From positions 1-21,132 of the forward strand of contig JBHLPQ010000048.1 of NCBI GenBank assembly GCA_048939265.1: 21,132 nucleotides of DNA. The letters run 5' to 3'. The number at the start of each line of letters is the position of its first letter. The stretch's first letter is position 1. The notes under the pieces are model-generated. The model did not search any database. It saw only the letters and a program-made list of their open reading frames with translations, and was not told where the DNA came from. The translations under genes and the position numbers were made by a program. Below are positions 4,871 to 13,274 of this stretch, piece by piece. This DNA comes from Hodarchaeum sp048939265. GTDB lineage: Archaea > Asgardarchaeota > Heimdallarchaeia > Hodarchaeales > Hodarchaeaceae.

Positions 4871-6202
4871 CTAACTCTGTTCTAATATCTCATGAATAAT
4901 ACCAACTGCGATGGTCTGTCCAGAATGTCGTAGTATTATCCTTCCCAGTTCTGGATAATCAGAAAACTTTTCCACGACTATCGCAGAGTCAAGGATTAGG
5001 TCTACTTCAATTAATTCACTTTTGAAGGCGATATTTATCCTTCCTTCAAAATCTCGAGAGATATTTTTATACTTAGGATTTTCCTTTAAAATCTGAGTAA
5101 TTGATGAAATTTGTGTTGTTGTATAAGAAGTTCCACAATGGAGAATCAAAGAGGAACCTGGAACGAAAGATCCCTCAAGAACTAATAATCTAGCCCGAAT
5201 CAAAGAAGCAAATCGATAATCCAATTGCTCATGAGTTAACACACTCCCTTCTTCCAATGAATCTTTATCTATGTTTCGTAATAGAACTGCTCCATAATTA
5301 CCTGGTTCAATACGTGTTGTTTTTTCCTCTTGAATCCAAATATCCTTCACCTCAGTGGAATTCCCTTGGGGCAAAACCATAACCATGTCTCCTACATTCA
5401 ATGGGGTTCCCAAGACTTTTCCAAGTAAGAGAGTTCCAAAACCATGTTTTTCATCTAAATCATAAGTAACAAACCTCATTCCCAAATCTTCTTGAGTTAT
5501 ACGGCCCTCTAATGAGTTCAAAGATTCGATTAAAGTTGGTCCAGAGTACCATGGTAAGTTTTCAGAAGGATGTGTCAGGTTATCACCTGTAAAACCGCTA
5601 ATAGGAATGAAAGGTATTTTCTCAAGATTTTTTGTCCAAGGTGATTGAATTTCTTGTATTAATGACTTAACACGTTTAACTGCTCGATGATATTGGTCTT
5701 CTTGAAAATTAATCAGATCCATCTTATTAATGGCAACAATTGGTTGGTTTATTCCGAGAACTGATGCTAGTATTGCATGTTCTCTTGTCTGTCCTCCTGG
5801 ATTCTGATAACCTCCAGTTTTTAATCCAGATTTAAGATCATTTGGCACAGCACTTACAACTAAGACACATGCATCAGCTAGAGCTGCCCCTCTAATCATA
5901 TTTTTTACGAAATCACGATGTCCAGGGGCATCAATTAGTATAAAATTTCTCTTATCAGTCTTAAATGGGTAGAATGCAACGTCTGCCGTGATTCCTCTTT
6001 GTTTTTCTTCAGGGAGTGTATCAAGAATATATGCCCATTGCCATGATTCCATTTGATGTTGCGATGCTTCTTCCCTTAATTTTTCCATGGTTCTAGGATC
6101 AATAGCTCCTATTTGAAATAATAAATGCCCTAATGTTGTTGACTTCCCATGATCGACATGCCCAATCCAAATAAGAGATATAGTTTGGTTTATCTCAGCC
6201 AT
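4871..6202 (-). CDS. EF-1A-family translational GTPase, divergent paralogue (possible Hbs1/eRF3-like)
   Basis: This 443-residue GTPase has the three-domain EF-1A layout. G-domain motifs are intact: GHVDHGKST (14-22), RGIT (69-72), DAPGH with catalytic His95 (91-95) and NKMD (159-162); the EF-1A hallmark GGQTREHAI follows at about 136. Two beta-barrel domains occupy about 240-330 and 335-443. Domain 3 (for example LILHCGT and ELGRIILRHSGQTIAVG) looks to me as close to Hbs1/eRF3 as to EF-1A. Archaeal EF-1A is known to serve elongation, termination and rescue. A second copy suggests division of labour, but that is inference. It lies 84 bases downstream of EF-1A on the same strand. The start ATG follows GGCGGT by about 9 bases. 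Confidence 0.85.
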   Translation of the reverse strand: MAEINQTISLIWIGHVDHGKSTTLGHLLFQIGAIDPRTMEKLREEASQHQMESWQWAYILDTLPEEKQRGITADVAFYPFKTDKRNFILIDAPGHRDFVKNMIRGAALADACVLVVSAVPNDLKSGLKTGGYQNPGGQTREHAILASVLGINQPIVAINKMDLINFQEDQYHRAVKRVKSLIQEIQSPWTKNLEKIPFIPISGFTGDNLTHPSENLPWYSGPTLIESLNSLEGRITQEDLGMRFVTYDLDEKHGFGTLLLGKVLGTPLNVGDMVMVLPQGNSTEVKDIWIQEEKTTRIEPGNYGAVLLRNIDKDSLEEGSVLTHEQLDYRFASLIRARLLVLEGSFVPGSSLILHCGTSYTTTQISSITQILKENPKYKNISRDFEGRINIAFKSELIEVDLILDSAIVVEKFSDYPELGRIILRHSGQTIAVGIIHEILEQS

Positions 6203-6286
6203 AAACTCAAACCGCCGTCTTCGGCTTGTTTGTATTGTTAAGCTTAAAAAAAGAGAAAGAAAAAAGAATTAGATATGGGAGGTGGG

Positions 6287-7822
6287 TTAAGATGAATATT
6301 TACCATATTCCACCTTCTGAACTACTCCCACCGCTACGGTCTTTCCAGAATCTCTTAATGCGAAACGTCCAAGTGCAGGAGAAGTATCAAAAGGTTCAAC
6401 GACGAGAGGGCTTAGTGGAGTCATCCAAACCATTCCCCGTTGCTCTGGTAAAATTTGATCTTTTTCCTGTACTTTAGTTACTCGACATGCGACTTGAGCA
6501 GTACCACAATGTACAACAGGAGAGTAATTCTCATGGATTCCCCATGCTGGTTCCCCAGCCTTCTTCTTTCCTTTCTTACCTAATCCGCGTATAACCAGAA
6601 CAAATGATAAGAAAGCGTCAACGTTAGGTTTGAGAGCTTTTGCAGGATTCTTAGGATCACTGACGACAGCTCCTCGTACAATATCCTTTGCTCCAATATT
6701 CTTTGTTTTTATGTTGAATCCAACATTGTCACCAGGCAAAGCTTGTGGAATATCCTTATGAAATTCTTGAATAGTCTTTACAGAGATGGGAAGAGGTTCG
6801 ATACTTTGTTTTGTGGGAGAAATGACTACATCTGAGTTTGGTTTTAAAATTCCACTTGAAACCCGACCAGTTAACACAGTTCCCACACCACCAATGTTTA
6901 AAGTTTGCTGAATTGGAAGTCTAATTGGTTGTTTTGATAACGCTTCTTTACGAACTGCAGGAGATTCAAGTTCGTCAAGAGCGTCAATTAGAGATGGCCC
7001 ATCATACCAGGACAAAGCTTCAAAACCAGCTTTAATATCTTCCATCTCTTTTTCTAATGATTCAATGAATTCGGGATCGCCATTCCCAGCTTTTGCTGCC
7101 GCTACATGTCCTTCTAGATTTTTCAGAGTAACATCTTTTGAAAGAACATTTACTCCCACTAAACCGCTTGTAGGAACATATCTAATCGATTCAAGTCGTT
7201 TTTCTTTGTTTTCTACTTGAAGGGCAGTCATAAGCATTGTGAAAATGCCATGAATTGCTTTTTTTATTTGCTCATAGCGTTTTTGATCGTAATCAACAAC
7301 ATCCATCTTATTTATCGCAACAACTACATTAGTCACCCCTAGAGATGTAAGGAGAAGCATATGCTCTGTGGTCATACCAATAACATTTGCATATTTTCCT
7401 GAAGCTGTCCCCGCAACCTTAGTTCCATCCTCAAATTCTCCTTTTCTTGCTGAAACTACTAGAATTGCAGCATCCGCTTGAGAAGCTCCTGTTATCATGT
7501 TTTTTATAAAATCACTATGTCCAGGGGCATCAATAAGATTGTATGTAAAATTCTTGGTCTTGAATTCCATAAAAGATACATTAATCGTTAGACCCCGTTC
7601 TCTTTCATCCATTAAAGGATCTAAGATCCATGCGTATGACCAACTACCCATTCCTTGAGCTTTACTATCCTTGAAATATCTCTCTGCTATACGCCATGGT
7701 TGTCGTTTCTTCTTAGGATCGTGGATCTGACCAAGTAGGAATAACATGTGACCCAAGCCAGTCGATTTTCCATGATCAACATGACCTGTGACCACTAAAT
7801 TCATTCTTTCGAGATCTGCCAT
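6287..7822 (-). CDS. tuf: Translation elongation factor 1A (EF-1 alpha)
   Basis: This 511-residue GTPase would deliver aminoacyl-tRNA to the ribosomal A site. Motifs are GHVDHGKST (13-21), RGLT (76-79), DAPGH (98-102) and NKMD (171-174). Domain 2 contains GVGTVLTGRVSSGILKP and GDNVGFNIK; domain 3 contains YSPVVHCGTAQVACRV and ALGRFALRDSGKTVAVGVVQKVE, both close to canonical EF-1A. It is longer than the usual 425-440. About 35-40 extra residues, mostly charged, lie between the G5 region (PTSGLVGVN) and WYDGPSLIDAL at about 230-268, and a lysine-rich insert follows VLVIRGLGKKGKKK in domain 3. The common GQTREHA is GMTTEHM here. The ATG follows a strong GGTGA site by 6 bases. Both this and the next gene keep all GTPase motifs, so which one does elongation is not certain. 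Confidence 0.88.
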   Translation of the reverse strand: MADLERMNLVVTGHVDHGKSTGLGHMLFLLGQIHDPKKKRQPWRIAERYFKDSKAQGMGSWSYAWILDPLMDERERGLTINVSFMEFKTKNFTYNLIDAPGHSDFIKNMITGASQADAAILVVSARKGEFEDGTKVAGTASGKYANVIGMTTEHMLLLTSLGVTNVVVAINKMDVVDYDQKRYEQIKKAIHGIFTMLMTALQVENKEKRLESIRYVPTSGLVGVNVLSKDVTLKNLEGHVAAAKAGNGDPEFIESLEKEMEDIKAGFEALSWYDGPSLIDALDELESPAVRKEALSKQPIRLPIQQTLNIGGVGTVLTGRVSSGILKPNSDVVISPTKQSIEPLPISVKTIQEFHKDIPQALPGDNVGFNIKTKNIGAKDIVRGAVVSDPKNPAKALKPNVDAFLSFVLVIRGLGKKGKKKAGEPAWGIHENYSPVVHCGTAQVACRVTKVQEKDQILPEQRGMVWMTPLSPLVVEPFDTSPALGRFALRDSGKTVAVGVVQKVEYGKYSS

Positions 7823-7828
7823 TATTAT

Positions 7829-7833
7829 TCACC
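7829..7833 (-). promoter_or_regulatory. Shine-Dalgarno of EF-1A
   Basis: GGTGA on the minus strand, six bases before the ATG, matches the anti-Shine-Dalgarno tail of archaeal 16S rRNA. It fixes the EF-1A start. Confidence 0.7.
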
Positions 7834-7861
7834 AAAAAATTACTCGCTTTGGTAATTCAGG

Positions 7862-7871
7862 ATTAAATATT
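7862..7871 (-). promoter_or_regulatory. Candidate TATA box for EF-1A
   Basis: The minus strand reads AATATTTAAT about 40-50 bases before the EF-1A start codon. Initiation about 25 bases downstream would leave a short leader containing the GGTGA site. The call is by position and composition. Confidence 0.4.
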
Positions 7872-8004
7872 ATTCACATAACCTAATTTTTCGCTTTAAT
7901 CCCAATAGTCAGCGAAGTGGACTCCAGTTTATCATGTTTTCGAGGTATTTTTTATTGCTTAATCTCTTTTTAGCAGTTTTACCTACAACTTTCCATACTA
8001 AGAA

Positions 8005-9030
8005 TTAATTCCTGTGTATTTCCGTTTCCATTAGGGGTTTCGCTAACAACAAATAGTGCTCACGTAATGTGAATTCAGCGATGCTTAAGATCCTAGCAAT
8101 GTGCTTTTGTGTTAATATACCTCGCCTTGATTTACGTTTATAGCAATGATAAAACATATAATGTCTGGCTAGCATAATGTCTGAAGCAATAATTATTGCT
8201 GCTGCAAGAATAAATGGATTACGTCCCCCACGATCAGATTGTGGAAAATTCATAAGTAGTTTCTTTGCACCAAGTTTTAAGTAGTGAAAATATTCATTTT
8301 TCTCTACATTTATTTTCTTATATAACTGCTTGGAAATTTCTCGATCTTTTTCGAGACGACAAACAATGTTATCTAAATACTCCTCTGATTTAACATGACT
8401 TATTCGAATTCTAGCGTGTTGCCTGATTAATGATGCCGCTTTAATTATATCTTTTCCTAGAATGAAATAACCACGACTTTGAGCTGCATCGACAAGTCGA
8501 GCAAGCTCAATATTTTCTTTTCTAGATCGAATAGATAAGTAAAGGGAACCCATAATCAGATTAGAGAGTTTCAGTTCTCCGTGTAATTGAGAATGTACAC
8601 TTCGGTATAGAAAAAGAGCATCTGCTTTGGCTGCATCAGTGATTTGCAGGATGCTACATATTGTTGTTAAGAAATTATATCCCCGATATTCTCGTTGACG
8701 GCCATTAAAATGGAGATAAATATCGTTTAGGGATTTTAATCGTCGAAATTGTTGCTTGACTGGGATTTTTAATTGAGTTCCTTTTCCATCAGCTAAAAAT
8801 TTTCTCCGATAAGTACCGATGTATGTTCCTAATGATTTCATTGCACTAGGTCTTTCACTTATTGAGGCATACTGACTTCCAAAACTCCCTTCAGCTGTAA
8901 TTAGCTGAACTGTTGGTTTTTCATATATTTTATTTGCTACTAAGCCACAATTCATACATACTATATCAGATTCAGTTTGAATGAGATTTCCACCACATTC
9001 TAGACAATGAGATCTCACTATTTCCACCAT
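8005..9030 (-). CDS. tfb: Transcription initiation factor TFB (TFIIB-like)
   Basis: This 341-residue factor would bridge TBP-bound promoter DNA and RNA polymerase. The N-terminal zinc ribbon has Cys9, Cys12, Cys25 and Cys28. A linker corresponding to the B-reader region follows, with SERPSAMKSLGTYIGTYRRK (about 58-77). Two cyclin-like repeats fill about 95-210 and 220-330, the second containing GGRNPFILAAAIIIASDIM, a typical TFB cyclin-fold helix. The sequence is divergent from standard TFB, particularly in the linker, so it may be one of several TFBs or a specialised one. The ATG-GTG start has no obvious Shine-Dalgarno site, so translation may be leaderless. The EF-1A gene follows 182 bases downstream on the same strand. 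Confidence 0.88.
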   Translation of the reverse strand: MVEIVRSHCLECGGNLIQTESDIVCMNCGLVANKIYEKPTVQLITAEGSFGSQYASISERPSAMKSLGTYIGTYRRKFLADGKGTQLKIPVKQQFRRLKSLNDIYLHFNGRQREYRGYNFLTTICSILQITDAAKADALFLYRSVHSQLHGELKLSNLIMGSLYLSIRSRKENIELARLVDAAQSRGYFILGKDIIKAASLIRQHARIRISHVKSEEYLDNIVCRLEKDREISKQLYKKINVEKNEYFHYLKLGAKKLLMNFPQSDRGGRNPFILAAAIIIASDIMLARHYMFYHCYKRKSRRGILTQKHIARILSIAEFTLREHYLLLAKPLMETEIHRN

Positions 9031-9471
9031 GAGAAAAGATGGAAAGGGTGCTTCTAAGTAAAATACAGAAAGAGAGACTTGAATAAAAATGACAAGAAAA
9101 TGATAACATTGATTTATCCTAATTGATTTCTATTTCATCATGCTATTAATCCATTCAGGAGTCGTTGTCTGAAAAAAATAAGGTTAAAGAATCGTTTTTT
9201 TAATATTAATAACTGCCAATAAGCAATGAAAAAATTATGATCTAGATCTTAATATCCTATAATGATCCAGTCATAATGTCGTTTATGTCTTCCTCTAGTT
9301 TAATTAAATTTACGACTTTTTAACCATGAAATTGGCCTCATTATCATCCAACATGCTTCAGAAGAGTGACATCTGGTTGAAGTGATCAAAATAAATAAAT
9401 AAAAATTCTTTAAAAGTATATAAGTAAGAGGATCCTAATTTCTAACTTTGAATATTTGAGGAATTAAATTA
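9031..9471. other. Intergenic region between divergent TFB and DUF655-ksgA genes
   Basis: About 440 AT-rich bases separate two divergent transcription units. The right end holds a clear TATA box and ribosome-binding site for the DUF655 gene, listed separately. The left end must hold the TFB promoter but no single element stands out. I see no tRNA, repeat array or convincing small ORF. Confidence 0.5.
9417..9424 (+). promoter_or_regulatory. TATA box of the DUF655-ksgA operon
   Basis: TATATAAG in an A-rich context lies about 48 bases before the ATG of the DUF655 gene. Transcription from about 9446-9450 would give a leader of some 22-26 bases containing GAGGA at 9458-9462, about 9 bases from the start. 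Confidence 0.6.
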
Positions 9472-10077
9472 ATGAGAAGTAAAGACCAAAGAAGAAAGGG
9501 AAAAAAAAGGAAACCAAAGACCCAACTCCAAGATTTAGGAAAGGGGTTTGTAATTGACTTTTATCCCCAAGGAAAATCGTTAAGTCACAGGCGTTCTGAA
9601 GATTATAACCCACTCATTGTAGTTATTACATCTGAAAAATTCCAGTTCTATGATGTTGTCTTGACAATGGGATCAAAATTTTTTATAGGTGATGACTTAT
9701 TACTCTCACCTAGGAATAGGAACATTTTACGAATTAGCCAAATTCACTATGATCAACTTTCTAGTTCTGCTTTAAGTAATCTACCCACAACAATCAAAAA
9801 AATTGTTATGACTTATGAATCCCGTTTTATTAGATTCCTCAATCAGGCACATCCTCTAACTTCTCAAATGCATCAGCTTCAATTATTACCAGGGATAGGC
9901 CAAAAACGACTATGGGCGATTTTAGAAGCTAGAAAAACTAATTCTTTTTCTTCTTTCAGTGATTTCTCAACAAGGACTAATATTTCGGATCCGATGTCAA
10001 TATTCACGAATCGTATATTACTAGAGCTTGAAAATTCACCAAAATATTATCTGTTCATAAAAAAAGTATTAGTATGA
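9472..10077 (+). CDS. DUF655 RNA-binding-type protein (COG1491)
   Basis: This 201-residue protein belongs to the archaeal DUF655 family, usually about 190-200 residues and encoded directly upstream of ksgA, as here. A very basic N-terminus (RRKGKKRKPK at about 7-16) precedes GKGFVIDFYPQGK. A middle domain resembles an OB/S1-like beta region (48-95). A helix-hairpin-helix follows at about 136-153, LQLLPGIGQKRLWAILEAR. The family is predicted to bind nucleic acid; a role in rRNA maturation is suggested only by its constant partner KsgA. It is separated from the KsgA gene by 6 bases, so they form an operon. Confidence 0.88.
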   Translation: MRSKDQRRKGKKRKPKTQLQDLGKGFVIDFYPQGKSLSHRRSEDYNPLIVVITSEKFQFYDVVLTMGSKFFIGDDLLLSPRNRNILRISQIHYDQLSSSALSNLPTTIKKIVMTYESRFIRFLNQAHPLTSQMHQLQLLPGIGQKRLWAILEARKTNSFSSFSDFSTRTNISDPMSIFTNRILLELENSPKYYLFIKKVLV

Positions 10078-10083
10078 TTAATA

Positions 10084-10971
10084 TTGAGTTTCTTCCATCT
10101 ACTTGATAAAGGAAATTTAAAAAGATATACAGAGACCTTAATTCAGAATTATGCCATTTCCCCCAAGAAATCTAAAGGGCAAAATTTTGTCATTAATAAG
10201 TCAGTGGTAGATAGTCTTTTAGTAGAGGCTAAACTAGAGGAAAAAGATACAGTAGTCGAAGTAGGTTGTGGAATTGGCACTTTAACATATTTCCTCCTTA
10301 AAAAATGTCAAAAAGTGTTTTCATATGAACTTGACCCAATTTTATCTACTATTATGAGAAGGGAGTTTTTTAATTATAGCGACAAATTAGAGATCAGATC
10401 AGGGGACTTCCTCAAGCTTCAGATTCCTCCTCATCACAAATTGATTTCCAATCTTCCTTATGGGATCTCCTCTCCTTTTATTCAAAAAATCACAGAGATT
10501 GAGAATCGTCCAGAAATCGTTACTGTGACGTTACAAAAGGAATTTGCTAATCATCTCTGTGCAAAATCTGGGGATCCCAATTATAGTCGAATTTCTGTAT
10601 TTTCTTCTTTTTATTATAAATTTGAAGTGGTAAAGACATTCCCGCCTCATTTTTTTACTCCTAAACCTATAGTTCAGTCAAGTCTTGTTCGTGGAATCAG
10701 ATTAGAACCTCCTAAATTAACTAGAGATAAAGATTTCTATTTATTTCTTACGTATCTTTTTTGCCGCAAACATAAAAAAGTACGTAATAACCTACAAGTA
10801 TTTGCCAAAGATTATCCACGTAACTTACGAAAAAAGTTCAGAATTGAACTTGATAAGTTAGAATATAGAGCCTACCAGCCAGTTAATCTTTCACCAAACC
10901 AAATTCTTGAGCTTTTTGTGGAATTTAATGAATTAATGCTCTCTTTTCCTAAGTTAAGTAATACAGATTAA
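10084..10971 (+). CDS. ksgA: 16S rRNA adenine dimethyltransferase KsgA/Dim1
   Basis: The enzyme transfers methyl groups from S-adenosylmethionine to two adjacent adenines in the loop of the last helix of small-subunit rRNA, a late quality step of 30S assembly. The 295-residue protein shows SPKKSKGQNFVIN (26-38), the SAM motif VEVGCGIGTLT (58-68), YELD (81-84) that binds the ribose, GD at 107-108 and the catalytic NLPY at 123-126. The C-terminal helical domain follows to about residue 280. The start is TTG at 10084, six bases after the DUF655 stop. No other start would retain the N-terminal helix before the KxxGQNF motif with better spacing. Length is normal for archaeal KsgA (about 270-300). 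Confidence 0.95.
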   Translation: MSFFHLLDKGNLKRYTETLIQNYAISPKKSKGQNFVINKSVVDSLLVEAKLEEKDTVVEVGCGIGTLTYFLLKKCQKVFSYELDPILSTIMRREFFNYSDKLEIRSGDFLKLQIPPHHKLISNLPYGISSPFIQKITEIENRPEIVTVTLQKEFANHLCAKSGDPNYSRISVFSSFYYKFEVVKTFPPHFFTPKPIVQSSLVRGIRLEPPKLTRDKDFYLFLTYLFCRKHKKVRNNLQVFAKDYPRNLRKKFRIELDKLEYRAYQPVNLSPNQILELFVEFNELMLSFPKLSNTD

Positions 10972-11038
10972 TTCTTGAATCTTATTTGATGAAAAAATTT
11001 CTAAGAAAAACAATGTTATGGTTTCTAAATTCCGCAAT

Positions 11039-11371
11039 TCATGGAATAAAAGGGTAGATCAACGAAATACCAGCCAGAAAGAAAGGAACTGTAACTAATA
11101 TGAAGACTACGCCAGTGAACAAAAGATTAAACTCGAAGTACTTATTTTTTCGGATTAATCTATCTCCTAGTTGAATAATAATCATTGTTAGAGCGATTGC
11201 ACGTACTATCCATGCCACAAAAATGAGGATTATCCAGAAGATCTGATCTCCAGATTCAATTAGAAGTTGCCAACCACGAATATATTCATCCCATTGACTC
11301 AGAAATATGAGGAATCCTGTAAAATGATGATGATTAATCAAGTGGACAACCTCTGTCATGTAAAAAATCAA
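11039..11371 (-). CDS. Small two-helix membrane protein of unknown function
   Basis: This 110-residue protein has two long hydrophobic helices at about 43-68 and 81-107, joined by a charged loop (RLIRKNKYF), and a His-rich N-terminal part (NHHH at 13-16). I do not recognise the family. Reality is supported by a TTG start preceded by AGGAGAT about 11 bases upstream on the minus strand; an ATG four codons on is also possible. It lies alone on the minus strand between ksgA and the rpo3 operon. Confidence 0.62.
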   Translation of the reverse strand: MIFYMTEVVHLINHHHFTGFLIFLSQWDEYIRGWQLLIESGDQIFWIILIFVAWIVRAIALTMIIIQLGDRLIRKNKYFEFNLLFTGVVFILVTVPFFLAGISLIYPFIP

Positions 11372-11638
11372 AGACTTTTAATCTCCTAAATATTCGTTGA
11401 GACGATATTTTACCTTTAAATGGACTATCAATGTTCCTGAGTGCTTTTATTCATTATTTTTTCTCAAAAGAAACCAGAACAAGAAAAAGAATTTATAGCT
11501 AACAAAATTGCAGCTAAATCGAATAAAACACATCTCTATAAGTCCCCAATGGAAAAAAGAAGTAAAAAACTCAATTTTTTCCTTGGTTTTTGCGTTAGAG
11601 TCTTGAAAAAATAGATTCAGCTAGGCGGTAGCATTTAT

Positions 11639-12439
11639 TTGGAACTTGAAATAGTTGAACAGAGTGAAAATCATGCAAAGTTTGTCCTTTCTGATGTAAC
11701 ACCAACTTTCGCCAACACTATCAGAAGAATGATCCTGAGTGAAGTTCCTACCATGGCGATAGATGAAGTTATTATTATCGAAAATACTACTCCTCTATAT
11801 GATGAAATTGTAGCTCACCGTCTTGGATTAATTCCTCTAAAAACGGACTTAGAGAGTTTTGTAAGGCCTGAGTTATGTTCATGCGGAGGACAAGGTTGTA
11901 CATCTTGTGAAGTGTCATTAACTCTGGAAAAATCTGGAGAACAAGATGTCGAGATAGTATTTTCAAAAGATTTGTTATCACAAGATCCTAAAATAATTCC
12001 CGTCTATCCAAACATCCCTGTTCTTAAAATGGCTAAAGATCAAAAAATTTTTCTCGAAGCAATTGCTCGACTTGGTAGAGGTTTGGAGCATGCAAAATGG
12101 CAGCCCACTTCAACAGTTTCTTACAAATATTATCCTTGTGTTGAATTTAATTTAAATAATTGTACCTTCTGTGGAGACTGTGTAGAAGTCTGCCCCCGTG
12201 ATATCATAAAAATTGAAAATGATGAGATAAAGGCTGTCAATATTATTAACTGTAGCTTATGTAACCAATGTGTTGAAATCTGCGAACTAGATGCCGTAAA
12301 TGTAACCACAACTGGTAAGGACTTTATTTTTATTGTTGAAAGTACTGGGGCACTCACGGTTAAAAAAATAATAATCAAAGCTTTAGAACTATTAAAGGAG
12401 AAAGCGGAAGCTTTTAACACCCTTGTTGATGAATTTTAA
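11639..12439 (+). CDS. rpo3: RNA polymerase subunit D (Rpo3) with two [4Fe-4S] ferredoxin motifs
   Basis: This subunit is the archaeal counterpart of RPB3/RPAC1 and bacterial alpha; it dimerises with Rpo11 to nucleate polymerase assembly. The 266-residue protein starts with the alpha-like dimerisation part (VTPTFANTIRRMILSEVPTMAI, with the HRLGLIPL segment at 60-67). Cys80, 82, 87 and 90 form a zinc-type cluster. The inserted ferredoxin domain has CxxCxxCxxxCP (Cys175, 178, 181, 185) and CxxCxxCxxxC (205, 208, 211, 215), enough for two [4Fe-4S] clusters. The C-terminal helix (LTVKKIIIKALELLKEKAEAF) completes dimerisation. The TTG start follows AGGCGGT by about 9 bases. It is the first gene of the rpo3-eL18-uL13-uS9 operon and overlaps the next gene by 11 bases. 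Confidence 0.96.
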   Translation: MELEIVEQSENHAKFVLSDVTPTFANTIRRMILSEVPTMAIDEVIIIENTTPLYDEIVAHRLGLIPLKTDLESFVRPELCSCGGQGCTSCEVSLTLEKSGEQDVEIVFSKDLLSQDPKIIPVYPNIPVLKMAKDQKIFLEAIARLGRGLEHAKWQPTSTVSYKYYPCVEFNLNNCTFCGDCVEVCPRDIIKIENDEIKAVNIINCSLCNQCVEICELDAVNVTTTGKDFIFIVESTGALTVKKIIIKALELLKEKAEAFNTLVDEF

Positions 12440-12815
12440 AAATGGGATTCAATTGAAAATCAAAGGAAGGACAGATCCAAATAAAATCGCTCTAATCAGG
12501 TTTTTGAGAGAAGCTGCTGCTGCAAACAAAACGAAAATATGGGCATTTCTGGCATCAGAAATATCTAAAACGAGGAGAAGTCGAATTACAGTAAATTTAT
12601 CCCGTATAAATAGCCTATCTTCTCCTGGAGATATTTTACTTATCCCAGGTAAGGTTTTAGGATCTGGATCGTTAAATCATCGTCTTGACATTGCTGCTGA
12701 ATCCTTTTCAATAGCTGCGCAAGAAAAAATTGTTAATGCTGGTGGGCAATGCTTAACGTTTGAAGAGCTGGTGAAAAAAAATCCGAAAGGATCTCAAGTT
12801 CGTATTATAAAATAG
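12429..12815 (+). CDS. rpl18e: Large ribosomal subunit protein eL18 (L18e)
   Basis: This is an archaeal/eukaryotic 50S protein with no bacterial equivalent. The 128-residue product has the family segments LIRFLREAAAANKTKIWAFL, LASEISKTRRSRITVNLSRI, GDILLIPGKVLGSGSL and SFSIAAQEKIVNAGG, ending at KGSQVRIIK. ATG 12429 is used; TTG codons at 12423 and 12426 are alternatives that add two residues or one. The start overlaps the 3' end of the rpo3 gene by 11 bases, implying coupled translation. uL13 follows 20 bases downstream. Confidence 0.93.
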   Translation: MNFKNGIQLKIKGRTDPNKIALIRFLREAAAANKTKIWAFLASEISKTRRSRITVNLSRINSLSSPGDILLIPGKVLGSGSLNHRLDIAAESFSIAAQEKIVNAGGQCLTFEELVKKNPKGSQVRIIK

Positions 12816-12835
12816 TAGAAAAGGGATGATGATCA

Positions 12836-13270
12836 ATGATGGATAATATGCAAGATGCCACCATCATAAATGCAGAGAATTCAATTTTAGGTCGATTGTC
12901 AAGTATAATTGCAAAACGGCTTTTAAATGGAGAGAAGATAATAGTTATTAATGCTGATAAGGGATTAGTATCAGGTAAGGGAGATTTTATTGCAGCAAAA
13001 TACCTGCAGAGATGGAGGATTAAAACAAAATCAAATCCTTTAAAAGGACCTTTTTATCCACGAGAAACTGATAAAATTCTCAAAAGAACGATACGTGGCA
13101 TGCTTCCATATCATAAGAGTAGAGGAAAAGAAGCTTACCATCGCTTGGTTGTTTATAAAGATTTTCCTGAAAAATTTAAGGAAAATAATATTGAAATCAT
13201 CCCAGAAACTCAAAATATCAATCCTAAGGCGTCTTATATCTCCCTTGAGAAATTAAGGTCAAAAATCTAA
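12836..13270 (+). CDS. rpl13: Large ribosomal subunit protein uL13
   Basis: This 50S protein acts early in large-subunit assembly. The 144-residue product shows INAENSILGRLSSIIAKRLLNG near the N-terminus, VSGKGDFIAAKYLQRW in the middle, and RTIRGMLPYHKSRGKEAYHRLVVYKDFP, the conserved RGMLP signature. The ATG at 12836 lies about 5 bases after GGGATGATG; two further Met codons at residues 2 and 5 are possible starts, and the family N-terminus would fit any of them. uS9 starts 4 bases after its stop, consistent with one operon. Confidence 0.95.
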   Translation: MMDNMQDATIINAENSILGRLSSIIAKRLLNGEKIIVINADKGLVSGKGDFIAAKYLQRWRIKTKSNPLKGPFYPRETDKILKRTIRGMLPYHKSRGKEAYHRLVVYKDFPEKFKENNIEIIPETQNINPKASYISLEKLRSKI

Positions 13271-13274
13271 TGGT

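Noticed and set aside
6214..6225. GCCG-TCTT-CGGC hairpin between the two EF-1A-type genes
   Set aside because: The stem is only 4 bp and partly overlaps the likely ribosome-binding sequence of the downstream gene; too weak to call a terminator or regulator.
6226..6477. Plus-strand open frame at the end of the EF-1A gene
   Set aside because: It lies antisense to the conserved EF-1A C-terminus and has no family resemblance.
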